Shown: piece after piece, positions 56,607 through 64,000 of the stretch
Position numbering within the stretch: position 1 is the stretch's first letter
How the letters are laid out: every line of letters begins with the position of its first letter
Made by a program: the position numbers and the translations under genes
The notes under the pieces: model-generated
The model's database searches: none
Told to the model about the DNA's origin: nothing
Seen by the model: the letters and a program-made list of their open reading frames with translations, nothing else
NCBI GenBank assembly: GCA_905479495.1
Contig: CAJQMR010000016.1
Span: 1 to 64,000 of the forward strand
From: an uncultured Anaerolineae bacterium
Lineage (GTDB): Bacteria > Chloroflexota > Anaerolineae > Promineifilales > Promineifilaceae
Reading direction: 5' to 3'
DNA length: 64,000 bases

Positions 56607-57830
56607 TTAGTTTTGTAGATCGGGTTCTGGAGGAACGCTGATGATCGTCTCGCCCTGCAAAAAGTCGATGGCGGCTTGCAGCTGGGTATCTTCAAACTCA
56701 CCGTCAACGGCCGTTTCTGGCAGGGGGATGTAGTAGTCGGGGGTCAAGCCGGTGCCATTGATTGATCCTTTTTCCGGGGTGAGCCATTCGGCAATCGTCA
56801 CTCGCACGCCACCATCATTAGAAAGCGTATGCCACGTTTGCACAGTGCCTTTGCCAAACGAGACTTGGCCAATGAGGACGCCTCGCCCGCGATCTTGAAT
56901 TGCTCCGGCTAGTACCTCTGAGGCGCTGGCGCTGCCTTCGTCTATGAGCACCACCATGGGAATGTCCTCTACCAACCCTTCGTCACTGGCTTCAAACGGC
57001 CGTTCCTCACCATCGCCAAACCGCTCAAACAGCACCATCCCTTCATCCAAGAATTGGTCAGCAATTTTTACGGTACTGTCTAAAGCGCCACCTGGATTGT
57101 GTCGTAAATCTAAAATCAAGCCAGAGGGATCTTGAGCCACCAGTTCGAGCAAAAGGTCAGATAGTTCTTCATCCGTCGTGTTGCCAAATCGGCTCAGGCG
57201 CACATAGGCGATGCCGCCATCCAGCATTTCGCCGCGCACCGTGGCCAGCTTAATCACATCCCGCACAATGTCGATGTTGAGCAGTTCGCCATCTCGATCA
57301 ATGACCAGGCTGACGGTGGTGCCTGCCGGGCCGCGCACCAGCGCTGCGGCTTCGGCAACATCCATGCCGGTTAGCGCCACGCCGTCGGCCTCACGCAAAA
57401 TATCGCCTGGCCTAATACCAGCGGCGGCAGCCGGTGAGCCATCAATGGGGGAGACAACAGTGATGTTGCCATCGACATCTTCTACTTCAGCGCCAATGCC
57501 CTGAAATTCGCCAGCCATCGACTCTTGCGCTGCTGACTGATCTTGAGGCGGCAGGTAACGGGTGTGGGGATCGTCCAGCGTGGCCAACATGCCATCAATG
57601 GCCCCCTCCACAAGGGCCACATCATCAACTGGCTGGCGTAAGTAGCGTTGATGAACTAAATCCCACACTTCCCAGAAGGGGGTGAATTCTTCGCTGACAT
57701 TGCTGGAAACGGCCGTTCCCGCAAAAACTTGCAGCGGTGCGGCTGGAGATTGAGCTAAAACATAGCCCCCCAAAAAAGCAAAAACCATTAAAATGGCTAT
57801 CGTGAACCCGGTTGTAAAACGATTAATCAT
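56607..57830 (-). CDS. ctpA: C-terminal processing protease (S41 family)
   Basis: A 407-residue exported serine protease. A signal/anchor helix (FTIAILMVFAFLGGYVLA) is followed by a PDZ domain (GIGAEVEDVDGNITVVSPIDGSPAAAAGI) and the S41 catalytic core with Ser in DEGSASASEVLAGAI and Lys in VSFGKGTVQ. Such proteases trim or degrade exported proteins from their C-termini. On the minus strand TATAAT (57874-57869) lies about 40 bases upstream and is a probable -10 box. Confidence 0.94.
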   Translation of the reverse strand: MINRFTTGFTIAILMVFAFLGGYVLAQSPAAPLQVFAGTAVSSNVSEEFTPFWEVWDLVHQRYLRQPVDDVALVEGAIDGMLATLDDPHTRYLPPQDQSAAQESMAGEFQGIGAEVEDVDGNITVVSPIDGSPAAAAGIRPGDILREADGVALTGMDVAEAAALVRGPAGTTVSLVIDRDGELLNIDIVRDVIKLATVRGEMLDGGIAYVRLSRFGNTTDEELSDLLLELVAQDPSGLILDLRHNPGGALDSTVKIADQFLDEGMVLFERFGDGEERPFEASDEGLVEDIPMVVLIDEGSASASEVLAGAIQDRGRGVLIGQVSFGKGTVQTWHTLSNDGGVRVTIAEWLTPEKGSINGTGLTPDYYIPLPETAVDGEFEDTQLQAAIDFLQGETIISVPPEPDLQN

Positions 57831-57946
57831 GAAAATGCTCCATAAAAGATAGTAGGTACAGTCCTTTCATTATACGAGTATTTGTTAAAAATCTGTTGAC
57901 GTAGGTTTAACAGAGACTAAACGGTTTGCAACCGTCAATTGCTCGG

Positions 57947-57975
57947 TTGGTTGGCACCCGGCTGTTTGATACAAT
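57947..57975 (+). promoter_or_regulatory. Promoter overlapping the sugar transferase start
   Basis: TTGGTT (57947-57952), 17 bases, TACAAT (57970-57975). Transcription would begin near 57982, exactly at the second in-frame ATG of the sugar transferase. This suggests a leaderless message and a start at 57982 rather than 57976. Confidence 0.6.
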
Positions 57976-59457
57976 ATGGGCATGTCCACGCAGCGCATTC
58001 GCACTATCTACACCATCTCTCTGGTTATTTTAGATGCCTTTTTGGTGGCAGTTGCTTTTGTCCTGGCTTACCAACTGCGTGTCATGATCGATTGGCCAGA
58101 GCCATTGGCCAATACCGTGCCGTTAACAGCCTACACGGGTTTGCTGATTGTGCAGGTCGTCTCCATTGTGGTGGCACTCTTCTTTTACCGCCAATATTAC
58201 ATTCCCCGTGCGGTTTCCCGTGTAGACCAATTTTATTATGTGTTTGCGGCCGTTTCGATTGGTACCCTGGTCGCCGTGGCTATCTCCACCTTTTTGTTCA
58301 AAAATGACAAAGTAATCCTAGACTATCCACGGGCCATGATCATCTATGCCTGGTTGCTCACCATTTTGCTCCTAGTCATTGGTCGGATGGCTCACCAACT
58401 ATTACGGTCGGCGCTGCGCAACCGTGGTTGGGGTAAGGATCGGGTTGTTGTGGTGGGGACTGGCGATATGGCCCAGGTTGTTGTGCAGCGTATTCTGCGC
58501 TCGCCATATTTAGGATATGAGCTGCTGGGGGTGGTTAATGGTGTGCAAGCGGCTGAAATTGCTGGCGTGCCTGTATTGGGCACCCCAGAAGATTTGCCAA
58601 CCCTAATCGAACAGCTTGGTCTGGATGAAGTGATTATTGCCATGCCAGAGAAGGGGCATCGTGAGACGGTGCGGGTAATTTCTTACTGTGAGCGGGGTCG
58701 CGTTTCCATCAAGATTTTCCCTGATGTCTTCCAATTTGTCACTTCACAAGCCAGCATTGATGAGCTTGGCGGTTTGCCGCTGCTTTCGGTACGGGATTAT
58801 GCACTCCGTGGTTATTTGCTCATCTTCAAGCGGCTCATGGATATGCTGGGGGCGGCGCTTGGCTTGGTTTTCTTATCGCCCCTCATGCTGTTGATTGCGG
58901 TGGCTATCAAGTTTGAATCGCCTGGGCCGGTCTTTTTTGTGCAGGAGCGCATGGGACTGGATGCTAAACCATTTCGCATGATTAAATTCCGATCCATGCG
59001 CCGCGATGCGGAGCGGCATGGCCCTGGCTGGACAACTGACAATGATCCCCGCCAGACGCGGCTAGGCACGCTTATCCGCAAGATCGAGGCAGATGAGCTG
59101 CCTAATTTGATCAATGTTCTGCTGGGCGAGATGAGTTTGGTGGGTCCACGGCCGGAGCAAGCCCATTATGTGGAACAGTTTCGGCAAACGGTACCCCGTT
59201 ATATGGATCGGCATCAAGAGAAGGGTGGCATGACCGGCTGGGCCCAGGTAAATGGCCTGCGTGGCGATACGTCCATTGCTGAGCGGACCAAATACGATTT
59301 ATGGTATATGGAAAACTGGTCTATTTTGTTAGATGTTAAAATTATTTTGCGCACGTTTTGGCAAATTGTGGAACGCAAAAGTCGTAAAGAGCCGCTGCCT
59401 GAACCGATGCAAGAGATACGGCCGTCTGACACCACTTCTCTCTCCTCACAAGATTGA
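57976..59457 (+). CDS. Polyisoprenyl-phosphate sugar-1-phosphate transferase
   Basis: A 493-residue membrane enzyme of the WbaP/CpsE family that starts surface polysaccharide synthesis by moving a sugar-phosphate onto undecaprenyl phosphate. There are four N-terminal helices, then a CoA-binding-3-like domain (VVVVGTGDMAQVVVQRIL), a fifth helix (LGLVFLSPLMLLIAVAI) and the catalytic domain with KFRSMRRDAE, LIRKIEADELPNLINVL and MSLVGPRPE. Sugar specificity is not predictable. The true start may be the ATG at 57982. No other polysaccharide genes are nearby. Confidence 0.93.
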   Translation: MGMSTQRIRTIYTISLVILDAFLVAVAFVLAYQLRVMIDWPEPLANTVPLTAYTGLLIVQVVSIVVALFFYRQYYIPRAVSRVDQFYYVFAAVSIGTLVAVAISTFLFKNDKVILDYPRAMIIYAWLLTILLLVIGRMAHQLLRSALRNRGWGKDRVVVVGTGDMAQVVVQRILRSPYLGYELLGVVNGVQAAEIAGVPVLGTPEDLPTLIEQLGLDEVIIAMPEKGHRETVRVISYCERGRVSIKIFPDVFQFVTSQASIDELGGLPLLSVRDYALRGYLLIFKRLMDMLGAALGLVFLSPLMLLIAVAIKFESPGPVFFVQERMGLDAKPFRMIKFRSMRRDAERHGPGWTTDNDPRQTRLGTLIRKIEADELPNLINVLLGEMSLVGPRPEQAHYVEQFRQTVPRYMDRHQEKGGMTGWAQVNGLRGDTSIAERTKYDLWYMENWSILLDVKIILRTFWQIVERKSRKEPLPEPMQEIRPSDTTSLSSQD

Positions 59458-59486
59458 TTCCCCGCTTGATCTAACATTGTTCTTAT

Positions 59487-59515
59487 TTGACGCTCGTTTG
59501 CCAGCATGTTATGAT
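59487..59515 (+). promoter_or_regulatory. Promoter of the hrcA-grpE-dnaK-dnaJ operon
   Basis: TTGACG (59487-59492), 17 bases, TATGAT (59510-59515). The start site would be near 59522, just before the CIRCE operator, the standard arrangement for HrcA control. Confidence 0.82.
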
Positions 59516-59530
59516 ATTTGAAGCACCCTT

Positions 59531-59557
59531 TTAGCACTCTTGTTTAGAGAGTGCTAA
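59531..59557 (+). promoter_or_regulatory. CIRCE operator (HrcA binding site)
   Basis: TTAGCACTC, nine bases, GAGTGCTAA: a perfect match to the CIRCE consensus. HrcA, encoded just downstream, binds here and represses the chaperone operon until heat stress. Confidence 0.97.
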
Positions 59558-59575
59558 TCACATAATTCAGCTAAT

Positions 59576-59615
59576 AATGAGACTAGGACTTGCACTGTGC
59601 AACACTAGTCTCATT
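59576..59615 (+). promoter_or_regulatory. Long hairpin in the hrcA leader
   Basis: AATGAGACTAG (59576-59586) pairs exactly with CTAGTCTCATT (59605-59615), and inside it TTGCA pairs with TGCAA around a CTG loop. It lies between CIRCE and the hrcA ATG at 59636, with no Shine-Dalgarno sequence after it. It could stabilise the message or act as a temperature-sensitive structure. Confidence 0.7.
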
Positions 59616-59635
59616 GTCTGTTCGACAAACAAAAA

Positions 59636-60658
59636 ATGTTTGAGAATTTAACCGAGCGACAAGAAAAAATATTAGGCCTAGTGGTACGTAATTACATTGA
59701 GACTGGGCAGCCGGTTGGCTCCAAAACACTGGTAGAGCAGTACGATTTGGATGTTAGTTCGGCCACGGTACGTAATGAGCTGGCTGTCCTTGATGAAATG
59801 GGATATCTGGTGCAGTTGCATACCTCGGCTGGTCGCATCCCCACAGAAGTGGGGTATCGCTATTTTGTGCAAAAACTGCTGGGCGAGTTTCGTTTACCAG
59901 TGCATGAAGAGCAGATGATTCGGCATCAGTTCCACCAGGCGCGGTTAGATCTGGACCAATGGATGCGCCTGGCAGCGGCTATTTTGGCTCGCACGTCCTT
60001 GGGGGCCAGCTTTGTAACAGCACCGCGCCCTCGTTCCAATCGATTTAAGCATTTGCAGCTCATCTCTACGCAGGGACGGCTCGTCCTCATGATTTTGGTG
60101 TTGTATGGCGGTGAGGTTAAGCAACAGATGTTGACGCTGGCTGAGCCAATTTCGCAGATGCGCTTAAGTGCGGTGGCTGATCGCATGAATGCTCTACTGG
60201 TTGATGCAAACTATGAGGAAGCTGTTGCTCGTTTAGGCCATCTGGATGAGCTGGAATCAGATGTGGCCAAACTGACTCTGGATATTTTGCGCCGCTCCGA
60301 CAGCCGCACGATTACCGATATATATCGTGATGGGTTGATGAATATTGTGGATGATGCCGGGACACGTCAGGCAGTGCGGGTGCTGGAAGAACGGACCTTA
60401 TTGGCCAATGTTCTAGCTGAAACACAGACTTCTCAGGGTGGTGTGCAGGTTGTTATTGGTGGCGAAGGCCGTTGGGAAGAGCTAAAAGAGTGTTCCATCA
60501 TTTTGTCTCGCTACGGGGTTGCCGACCAGTTCAGCGGAACAGTGGCTGTTATTGGCCCAACGCGGATGTCATATGCCCGTAATGTTGCCGCTGTGCAATA
60601 TGTTGCCAATCTCATGAGCGGCTTTGTCTATGACTATTATTTGGAAGACCCGAGCTAA
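59636..60658 (+). CDS. hrcA: Heat-inducible transcription repressor HrcA
   Basis: A 340-residue repressor. The N-terminal winged helix has TERQEKILGLVVRNYIETGQPVGSKTLVE and SSATVRNELAVLDEMGYL, followed by the family HTSAGRIPTEVGYRYFV segment. The C-terminal GAF-like domain ends normally. It binds the CIRCE element at 59531 and so controls its own operon. It is first in the order hrcA-grpE-dnaK-dnaJ. No obvious ribosome-binding site precedes the ATG. Confidence 0.97.
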   Translation: MFENLTERQEKILGLVVRNYIETGQPVGSKTLVEQYDLDVSSATVRNELAVLDEMGYLVQLHTSAGRIPTEVGYRYFVQKLLGEFRLPVHEEQMIRHQFHQARLDLDQWMRLAAAILARTSLGASFVTAPRPRSNRFKHLQLISTQGRLVLMILVLYGGEVKQQMLTLAEPISQMRLSAVADRMNALLVDANYEEAVARLGHLDELESDVAKLTLDILRRSDSRTITDIYRDGLMNIVDDAGTRQAVRVLEERTLLANVLAETQTSQGGVQVVIGGEGRWEELKECSIILSRYGVADQFSGTVAVIGPTRMSYARNVAAVQYVANLMSGFVYDYYLEDPS

Positions 60659-60686
60659 AAGATTCTGCATAAAGAGGTAAATATCA

Positions 60687-61256
60687 GTGAGTGAAGAAAA
60701 AATAGCGGAAGAGATTCAGGATGGTGTGCCAGAACCAGAAGTTGTGACTAATGGTGAAGAAACGGCGGAAACTCCGGAATCTGAATCGGCTGAACCTCCG
60801 ACAATTGAAGAGCAGCTATCGGCTGCTCAAGCCGAAGCTGAGGATTATAAAGACCGTTGGCTGCGCAGCCAGGCAGAGTTTGCCAACGCGCGCAAGCGGA
60901 TGGAGAAGCAGCGATTGGATACGTACACCAACGCTACCGTCAATGTGATGGACAAGTTGCTGCCTATCGTTGATGATTTTGAGCGGGCTATGGAAAATTT
61001 GCCTGCGGAGATGCGTGAACATAGCTGGCTGGAAGGTATTCAGTTGGTGCAGCGTAAGCTGAACGCTACGTTGGAAAATTTTAATGTCACGCCGATTGAA
61101 GCAATTGGTGAACCGTTTGACCCCAATTTGCATGAAGCGATTACCCAGGAACCTACGGATGCGTATGAGAGTGGGTCAGTGTGTCGCGTCTTGCAGACGG
61201 GATACAAAATTGGTGATCGTGTGATACGGCCGTCTCTCGTCGTCGTAGCCGCGTAA
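60687..61256 (+). CDS. grpE: Nucleotide exchange factor GrpE
   Basis: A 189-residue co-chaperone that releases ADP from DnaK. An acidic disordered N-terminus (about 1-45) is followed by the coiled-coil dimerisation helix (KDRWLRSQAEFANARKR) and the beta domain with PFDPNLHEAI and GYKIGDRVIRPSLV. The start is a GTG at 60687 with AGAGG upstream. It lies 28 bases after hrcA and 23 before dnaK. Confidence 0.96.
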   Translation: MSEEKIAEEIQDGVPEPEVVTNGEETAETPESESAEPPTIEEQLSAAQAEAEDYKDRWLRSQAEFANARKRMEKQRLDTYTNATVNVMDKLLPIVDDFERAMENLPAEMREHSWLEGIQLVQRKLNATLENFNVTPIEAIGEPFDPNLHEAITQEPTDAYESGSVCRVLQTGYKIGDRVIRPSLVVVAA

Positions 61257-61279
61257 CAAACAAATAAGGAATAATAAAA

Positions 61280-63193
61280 ATGGGTAAAATAATTGGAATC
61301 GATTTAGGAACGACAAACTCTGTAGCGGCTGTGATGGAAGGCGGCGAACCCGTCGTTATTTCCAGCGCAGAAGGCGGCCGTACTTTTCCCTCCATTGTCG
61401 CTATCAACACCAAAACAGGCGAGCGTTTGGTGGGTCAGGTGGCCAAGCGTCAGGCCGTTGTCAACCCACTGAATACGGTCTTTTCTGTAAAGCGGTTCAT
61501 GGGACGCAAGTTTGATGATCCGGTTGTGGCCAAAGCGCTTAAATACGTACCGTATGAAGTGCGTAAAGCACCCAACGGCGATGTGCGCGTAGTGATGAAC
61601 GAGCGTGAATATTCCCCACCAGAAGTTTCTGCCATGATCCTGCAAAAAATCAAAGCTGATGCCGAAGCATATCTGGGTCAGCCGGTGACTCAGGCAGTCA
61701 TCACCGTGCCGGCTTACTTTAATGACAGCCAGCGGCAAGCTACCAAGGACGCGGGTAAGATTGCTGGTTTGGAAGTGTTGCGCATTGTCAACGAGCCGAC
61801 CGCTTCCTCCCTGGCGTATGGCCTGGGTAACGATGCTGACGAGTTGATTGCCGTCTACGATTTGGGTGGCGGTACCTTCGATATTTCCATTTTGGAAGTG
61901 GGCGATGGTGTTTTTGAAGTGAAATCAACCAATGGTGACACCTTCTTGGGCGGCGATGATTTTGACCAGAAAATTGTTGACTGGGCAGCGGAGCAGTTCA
62001 AGATGGATCAGGGCATTGACCTGCGTGAGGATCGACAGGCGTTACAGCGTTTACGTGAGGCGGCCGAAAAAGCCAAAATCGAACTGTCTACCACCATGCA
62101 GACAGAGCTCAACCTGCCGTACATCACGGCCGACGCCTCCGGCCCTAAACATCTGAACCTGACCCTTTCTCGCGCCAAATTTGAGCAGCTAACAGATGAG
62201 TTGATCAAGCGCTCTATCGAGCCATGCCGCCAGGCCTTAAAGGATGCTGGTGTCTCCAAGAGCGAAATCACCGAGGTGGTTTTGGTTGGTGGTATGACGC
62301 GCGTGCCTGCTATTCAGGAAGCGGTTCGCCAATTTTTTGGCAAGGAGCCGCACAAAGGTGTGAATCCCGACGAGGTTGTAGGCATTGGCGCAGCCATCCA
62401 GGCAGGTGTTTTGGGTGGTGATGTCAAAGACGTGCTTCTGTTGGATGTGACGCCACTGACGTTGAGTATCGAGACATTGGGTGGCGTGGCCACACCGCTG
62501 ATTGAGCGCAACACAACGATTCCAACCAAGAAAAGCCAGGTCTTTTCCACGGCCTCAGATAGCCAGACGCAGGTAGAAATCCATGTCACTCAGGGTGAGC
62601 GGCAGATGGCGGCTGACAACAAAAGTCTGGGCAAATTCATTCTAGACGGCATTCCACCGGCACCGCGTGGTGTACCCCAGATTGAAGTGACGTTTGACAT
62701 CAATGCGGACGGCATTTTGAACGTGACCGCTGCTGACAAAGCGACAGGTAAACAGCAGGCAATGCAGATTATTCCGTCCAGCGGTTTGTCTGACACAGAA
62801 ATTGAAAAGATGGTGCAGGATGCTGAATCTCACGCGGCTGAGGACGAGGAACGTCGCGCTCAGGTTGAGGCGCGTAACAAGGCAGATTCGGCCGTTTACA
62901 GTGCCGAAAAATTCTTGAGCGATAACGGCGAACAGATTCCTGAGGCATCGAAGGCTGCCATTCAAAGCCAAGTGGATACGGTGAAGGAAATGTTGCAGGG
63001 TAATGGTGATGCGGCTTCTTTGGAAACGGCCGTTACCAATCTGCAAAACGTTCTTAACGAAGCGGGTGCCGCTATGTACCAACAGCAAGGCGAACCCGGC
63101 GCTGCTGCAGACCCTTCCGCCAATGGCAACCCTGAAGGGGATGCTGCTGGCGATGATGAAGATGTCATCGAAGGCGAGTTTAGCGACGCGTAA
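61280..63193 (+). CDS. dnaK: Chaperone DnaK (Hsp70)
   Basis: A 637-residue Hsp70. The N-terminal ATPase domain has IGIDLGTTNSVAAV, YDLGGGTFDISILEVGDGVFEV and VLVGGMTRVPAIQ. The linker KDVLLLDVTPLTLSIE leads to the substrate-binding domain and the helical lid, ending in a Gly/Ala-rich tail and DDEDVIEGEFSDA. Length is standard. A hairpin separates it from dnaJ. Confidence 0.98.
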   Translation: MGKIIGIDLGTTNSVAAVMEGGEPVVISSAEGGRTFPSIVAINTKTGERLVGQVAKRQAVVNPLNTVFSVKRFMGRKFDDPVVAKALKYVPYEVRKAPNGDVRVVMNEREYSPPEVSAMILQKIKADAEAYLGQPVTQAVITVPAYFNDSQRQATKDAGKIAGLEVLRIVNEPTASSLAYGLGNDADELIAVYDLGGGTFDISILEVGDGVFEVKSTNGDTFLGGDDFDQKIVDWAAEQFKMDQGIDLREDRQALQRLREAAEKAKIELSTTMQTELNLPYITADASGPKHLNLTLSRAKFEQLTDELIKRSIEPCRQALKDAGVSKSEITEVVLVGGMTRVPAIQEAVRQFFGKEPHKGVNPDEVVGIGAAIQAGVLGGDVKDVLLLDVTPLTLSIETLGGVATPLIERNTTIPTKKSQVFSTASDSQTQVEIHVTQGERQMAADNKSLGKFILDGIPPAPRGVPQIEVTFDINADGILNVTAADKATGKQQAMQIIPSSGLSDTEIEKMVQDAESHAAEDEERRAQVEARNKADSAVYSAEKFLSDNGEQIPEASKAAIQSQVDTVKEMLQGNGDAASLETAVTNLQNVLNEAGAAMYQQQGEPGAAADPSANGNPEGDAAGDDEDVIEGEFSDA

Positions 63194-63216
63194 TTAAGTT
63201 GAATCAATATTTTAGC

Positions 63217-63255
63217 AACCAGCATTCGGCCGTTTTTTGAGGTCGAATGCTGGTT
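63217..63255 (+). terminator. Hairpin between dnaK and dnaJ
   Basis: AACCAGCATTCG (63217-63228) pairs exactly with CGAATGCTGGTT (63244-63255), followed by TTGG. The loop contains GGCCGTTTTTTGAGG, so a TCGGCCGT word overlaps the stem base. It may reduce dnaJ expression relative to dnaK or mark the 3' end of a processed dnaK message. Confidence 0.7.
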
Positions 63256-63286
63256 TTGGTAAACAAGTTTTCCCACAAGGACATGT

Positions 63287-64000
63287 ATGGCCACACAAAG
63301 AGACTTTTATGACGTGCTAGGTCTTTCGCGTAGCGCATCCAAGGATGAGATTAAGAAAGCTTACCGAAAGCTGGCTCGCCAATATCATCCAGACGTCAAC
63401 AAAGAGAATGGCGCTGAAGAAAAGTTTAAAGAGGTGCAGCGCGCTTACGAAGTGCTGTCTGATGAGAGTCGGCGCAATGCGTACGATACATATGGCCATG
63501 CCGGTGTCGAGAATGGAGCAGGTGGTTTTGGTGGCTTTGAAGGTGGCTTTGGCAATATCAGTGACATCTTTGAAGAACTGTTTAACGCTGGATTTGGTGG
63601 TAGCCGCCGTAGACGACGTGGCCCCCGGCGCGGTATGGATTTACGGGCTGATTTGTCCATCACTTTTGAAGAAGCTGTCTTTGGCGTAGAAAAAGAGATA
63701 GAAGTCCGGCGGCCAGAAACGTGCTCAACTTGTCACGGGAGTGGTGCCAAACCCGGCAGCAATCCAATTGCTTGTACCACCTGTAATGGCTCTGGCGAAG
63801 TGCGGCGCGTACAGCAGTCGATCCTTGGCTCCTTTGTGAACGTGACAACCTGCTCAACTTGCCAGGGTAGCGGGGAACTGATTCCCGAACCTTGCCCCGC
63901 CTGCAATGGGCAAAAGCAGGTGATGGAAGTGCGTATGTTGAAAGTGAAGGTTCCCCCTGGGGTTGACAGTGATACGCAAATTCGGCTGACAGGGGAAGGC
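63287..64000 (+). CDS. dnaJ: Chaperone DnaJ (Hsp40), partial at right edge
   Basis: 238 residues are visible. The J domain is complete (RDFYDVLGLSRSASKDEIKK, HPD motif in YHPDVNKEN), followed by a Gly/Phe-rich region and then the four zinc-binding repeats: CSTCHGSG, CTTCNGSG, CSTCQGSG and CPACNGQK, the last with a relaxed ending. The substrate-binding C-terminal domain begins before the sequence stops. DnaJ stimulates DnaK ATPase activity and delivers clients. The ATG at 63287 is chosen since it gives MATQRDFYDVL; a second ATG 4 bases earlier is out of frame. Confidence 0.97.
   Translation, partial: MATQRDFYDVLGLSRSASKDEIKKAYRKLARQYHPDVNKENGAEEKFKEVQRAYEVLSDESRRNAYDTYGHAGVENGAGGFGGFEGGFGNISDIFEELFNAGFGGSRRRRRGPRRGMDLRADLSITFEEAVFGVEKEIEVRRPETCSTCHGSGAKPGSNPIACTTCNGSGEVRRVQQSILGSFVNVTTCSTCQGSGELIPEPCPACNGQKQVMEVRMLKVKVPPGVDSDTQIRLTGEG

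Noticed and set aside
1..64000. ETAVS, NGRF and KRPF as protein sequence repeats
   Set aside because: They occur in unrelated proteins in different frames and are explained by the DNA octamer ACGGCCGT, not by shared protein function.
1..64000. tRNA, rRNA or insertion sequence with transposase
   Set aside because: I found no cloverleaf, ribosomal RNA segment or transposase-like protein in the window.

Overview
This window probably comes from a Chloroflexota bacterium (Anaerolineae or Caldilineae type). The evidence is indirect: a CIRCE-controlled hrcA-grpE-dnaK-dnaJ operon, separate secD and secF, a YLPIIIR-type C-terminus on a secreted protein, and about 53% GC. I could not run a taxonomic search, so the placement is tentative. 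Throughout the window, in secondary-metabolism and housekeeping genes alike, the palindrome ACGGCCGT occurs about 110 times by hand count, where roughly one is expected. It resembles the HIP1 phenomenon of cyanobacteria with a different word.

Positions 1 to 37070 (minus strand) hold a large hybrid PKS-NRPS cluster read right to left and leaving the window at position 1. In transcription order it has: a discrete acyltransferase; an FkbK-like dehydrogenase; a small carrier protein; an FkbH-like enzyme; PKS-A (FAAL-ACP-C-A-T-KS-AT-KR-T, A domain predicted for Ser); PKS-B (KS, dead AT, dead KR, T, serine-less carrier-like domain, sulfotransferase); an MFS exporter fused in frame to a penicillin-acylase-type hydrolase; NRPS-C (three C-A-T modules, the first two predicted for Gly); and NRPS-D (remnant C, A, T, C, cut by the window edge). 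The likely logic is a fatty-acyl-capped Ser start, one malonyl extension, a second extension with an unusual extender delivered in trans, peptide extension, then export coupled to removal of the acyl cap. No thioesterase or pathway regulator is visible.

Positions 37071 to 42833 hold a small regulated locus: a minus-strand operon of a YceI protein, a CatE-like ring-cleavage dioxygenase and a pirin, divergent from a TetR regulator. The operon promoter (TTGACA-17-TAATAT) carries two GGACTCNGGTCC palindromes. A secreted glycoside-hydrolase-like protein follows the regulator.

Positions 42873 to 64000 are mostly housekeeping: an eIF1/SUI1-like factor, an orphan histidine kinase, a GNAT acetyltransferase, secD and secF, a lipoprotein, a zinc dehydrogenase, a membrane Cas4-like nuclease gene interrupted by an in-frame TAG, hisS, nadK, a TPR/B-box membrane protein, recN, a C-terminal processing protease, a polyisoprenyl-phosphate sugar transferase, and the hrcA-grpE-dnaK-dnaJ operon, with dnaJ cut by the right edge. 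Several intergenic gaps carry short repeats, and two repeats of the same kinds have inserted in frame into the PKS genes.
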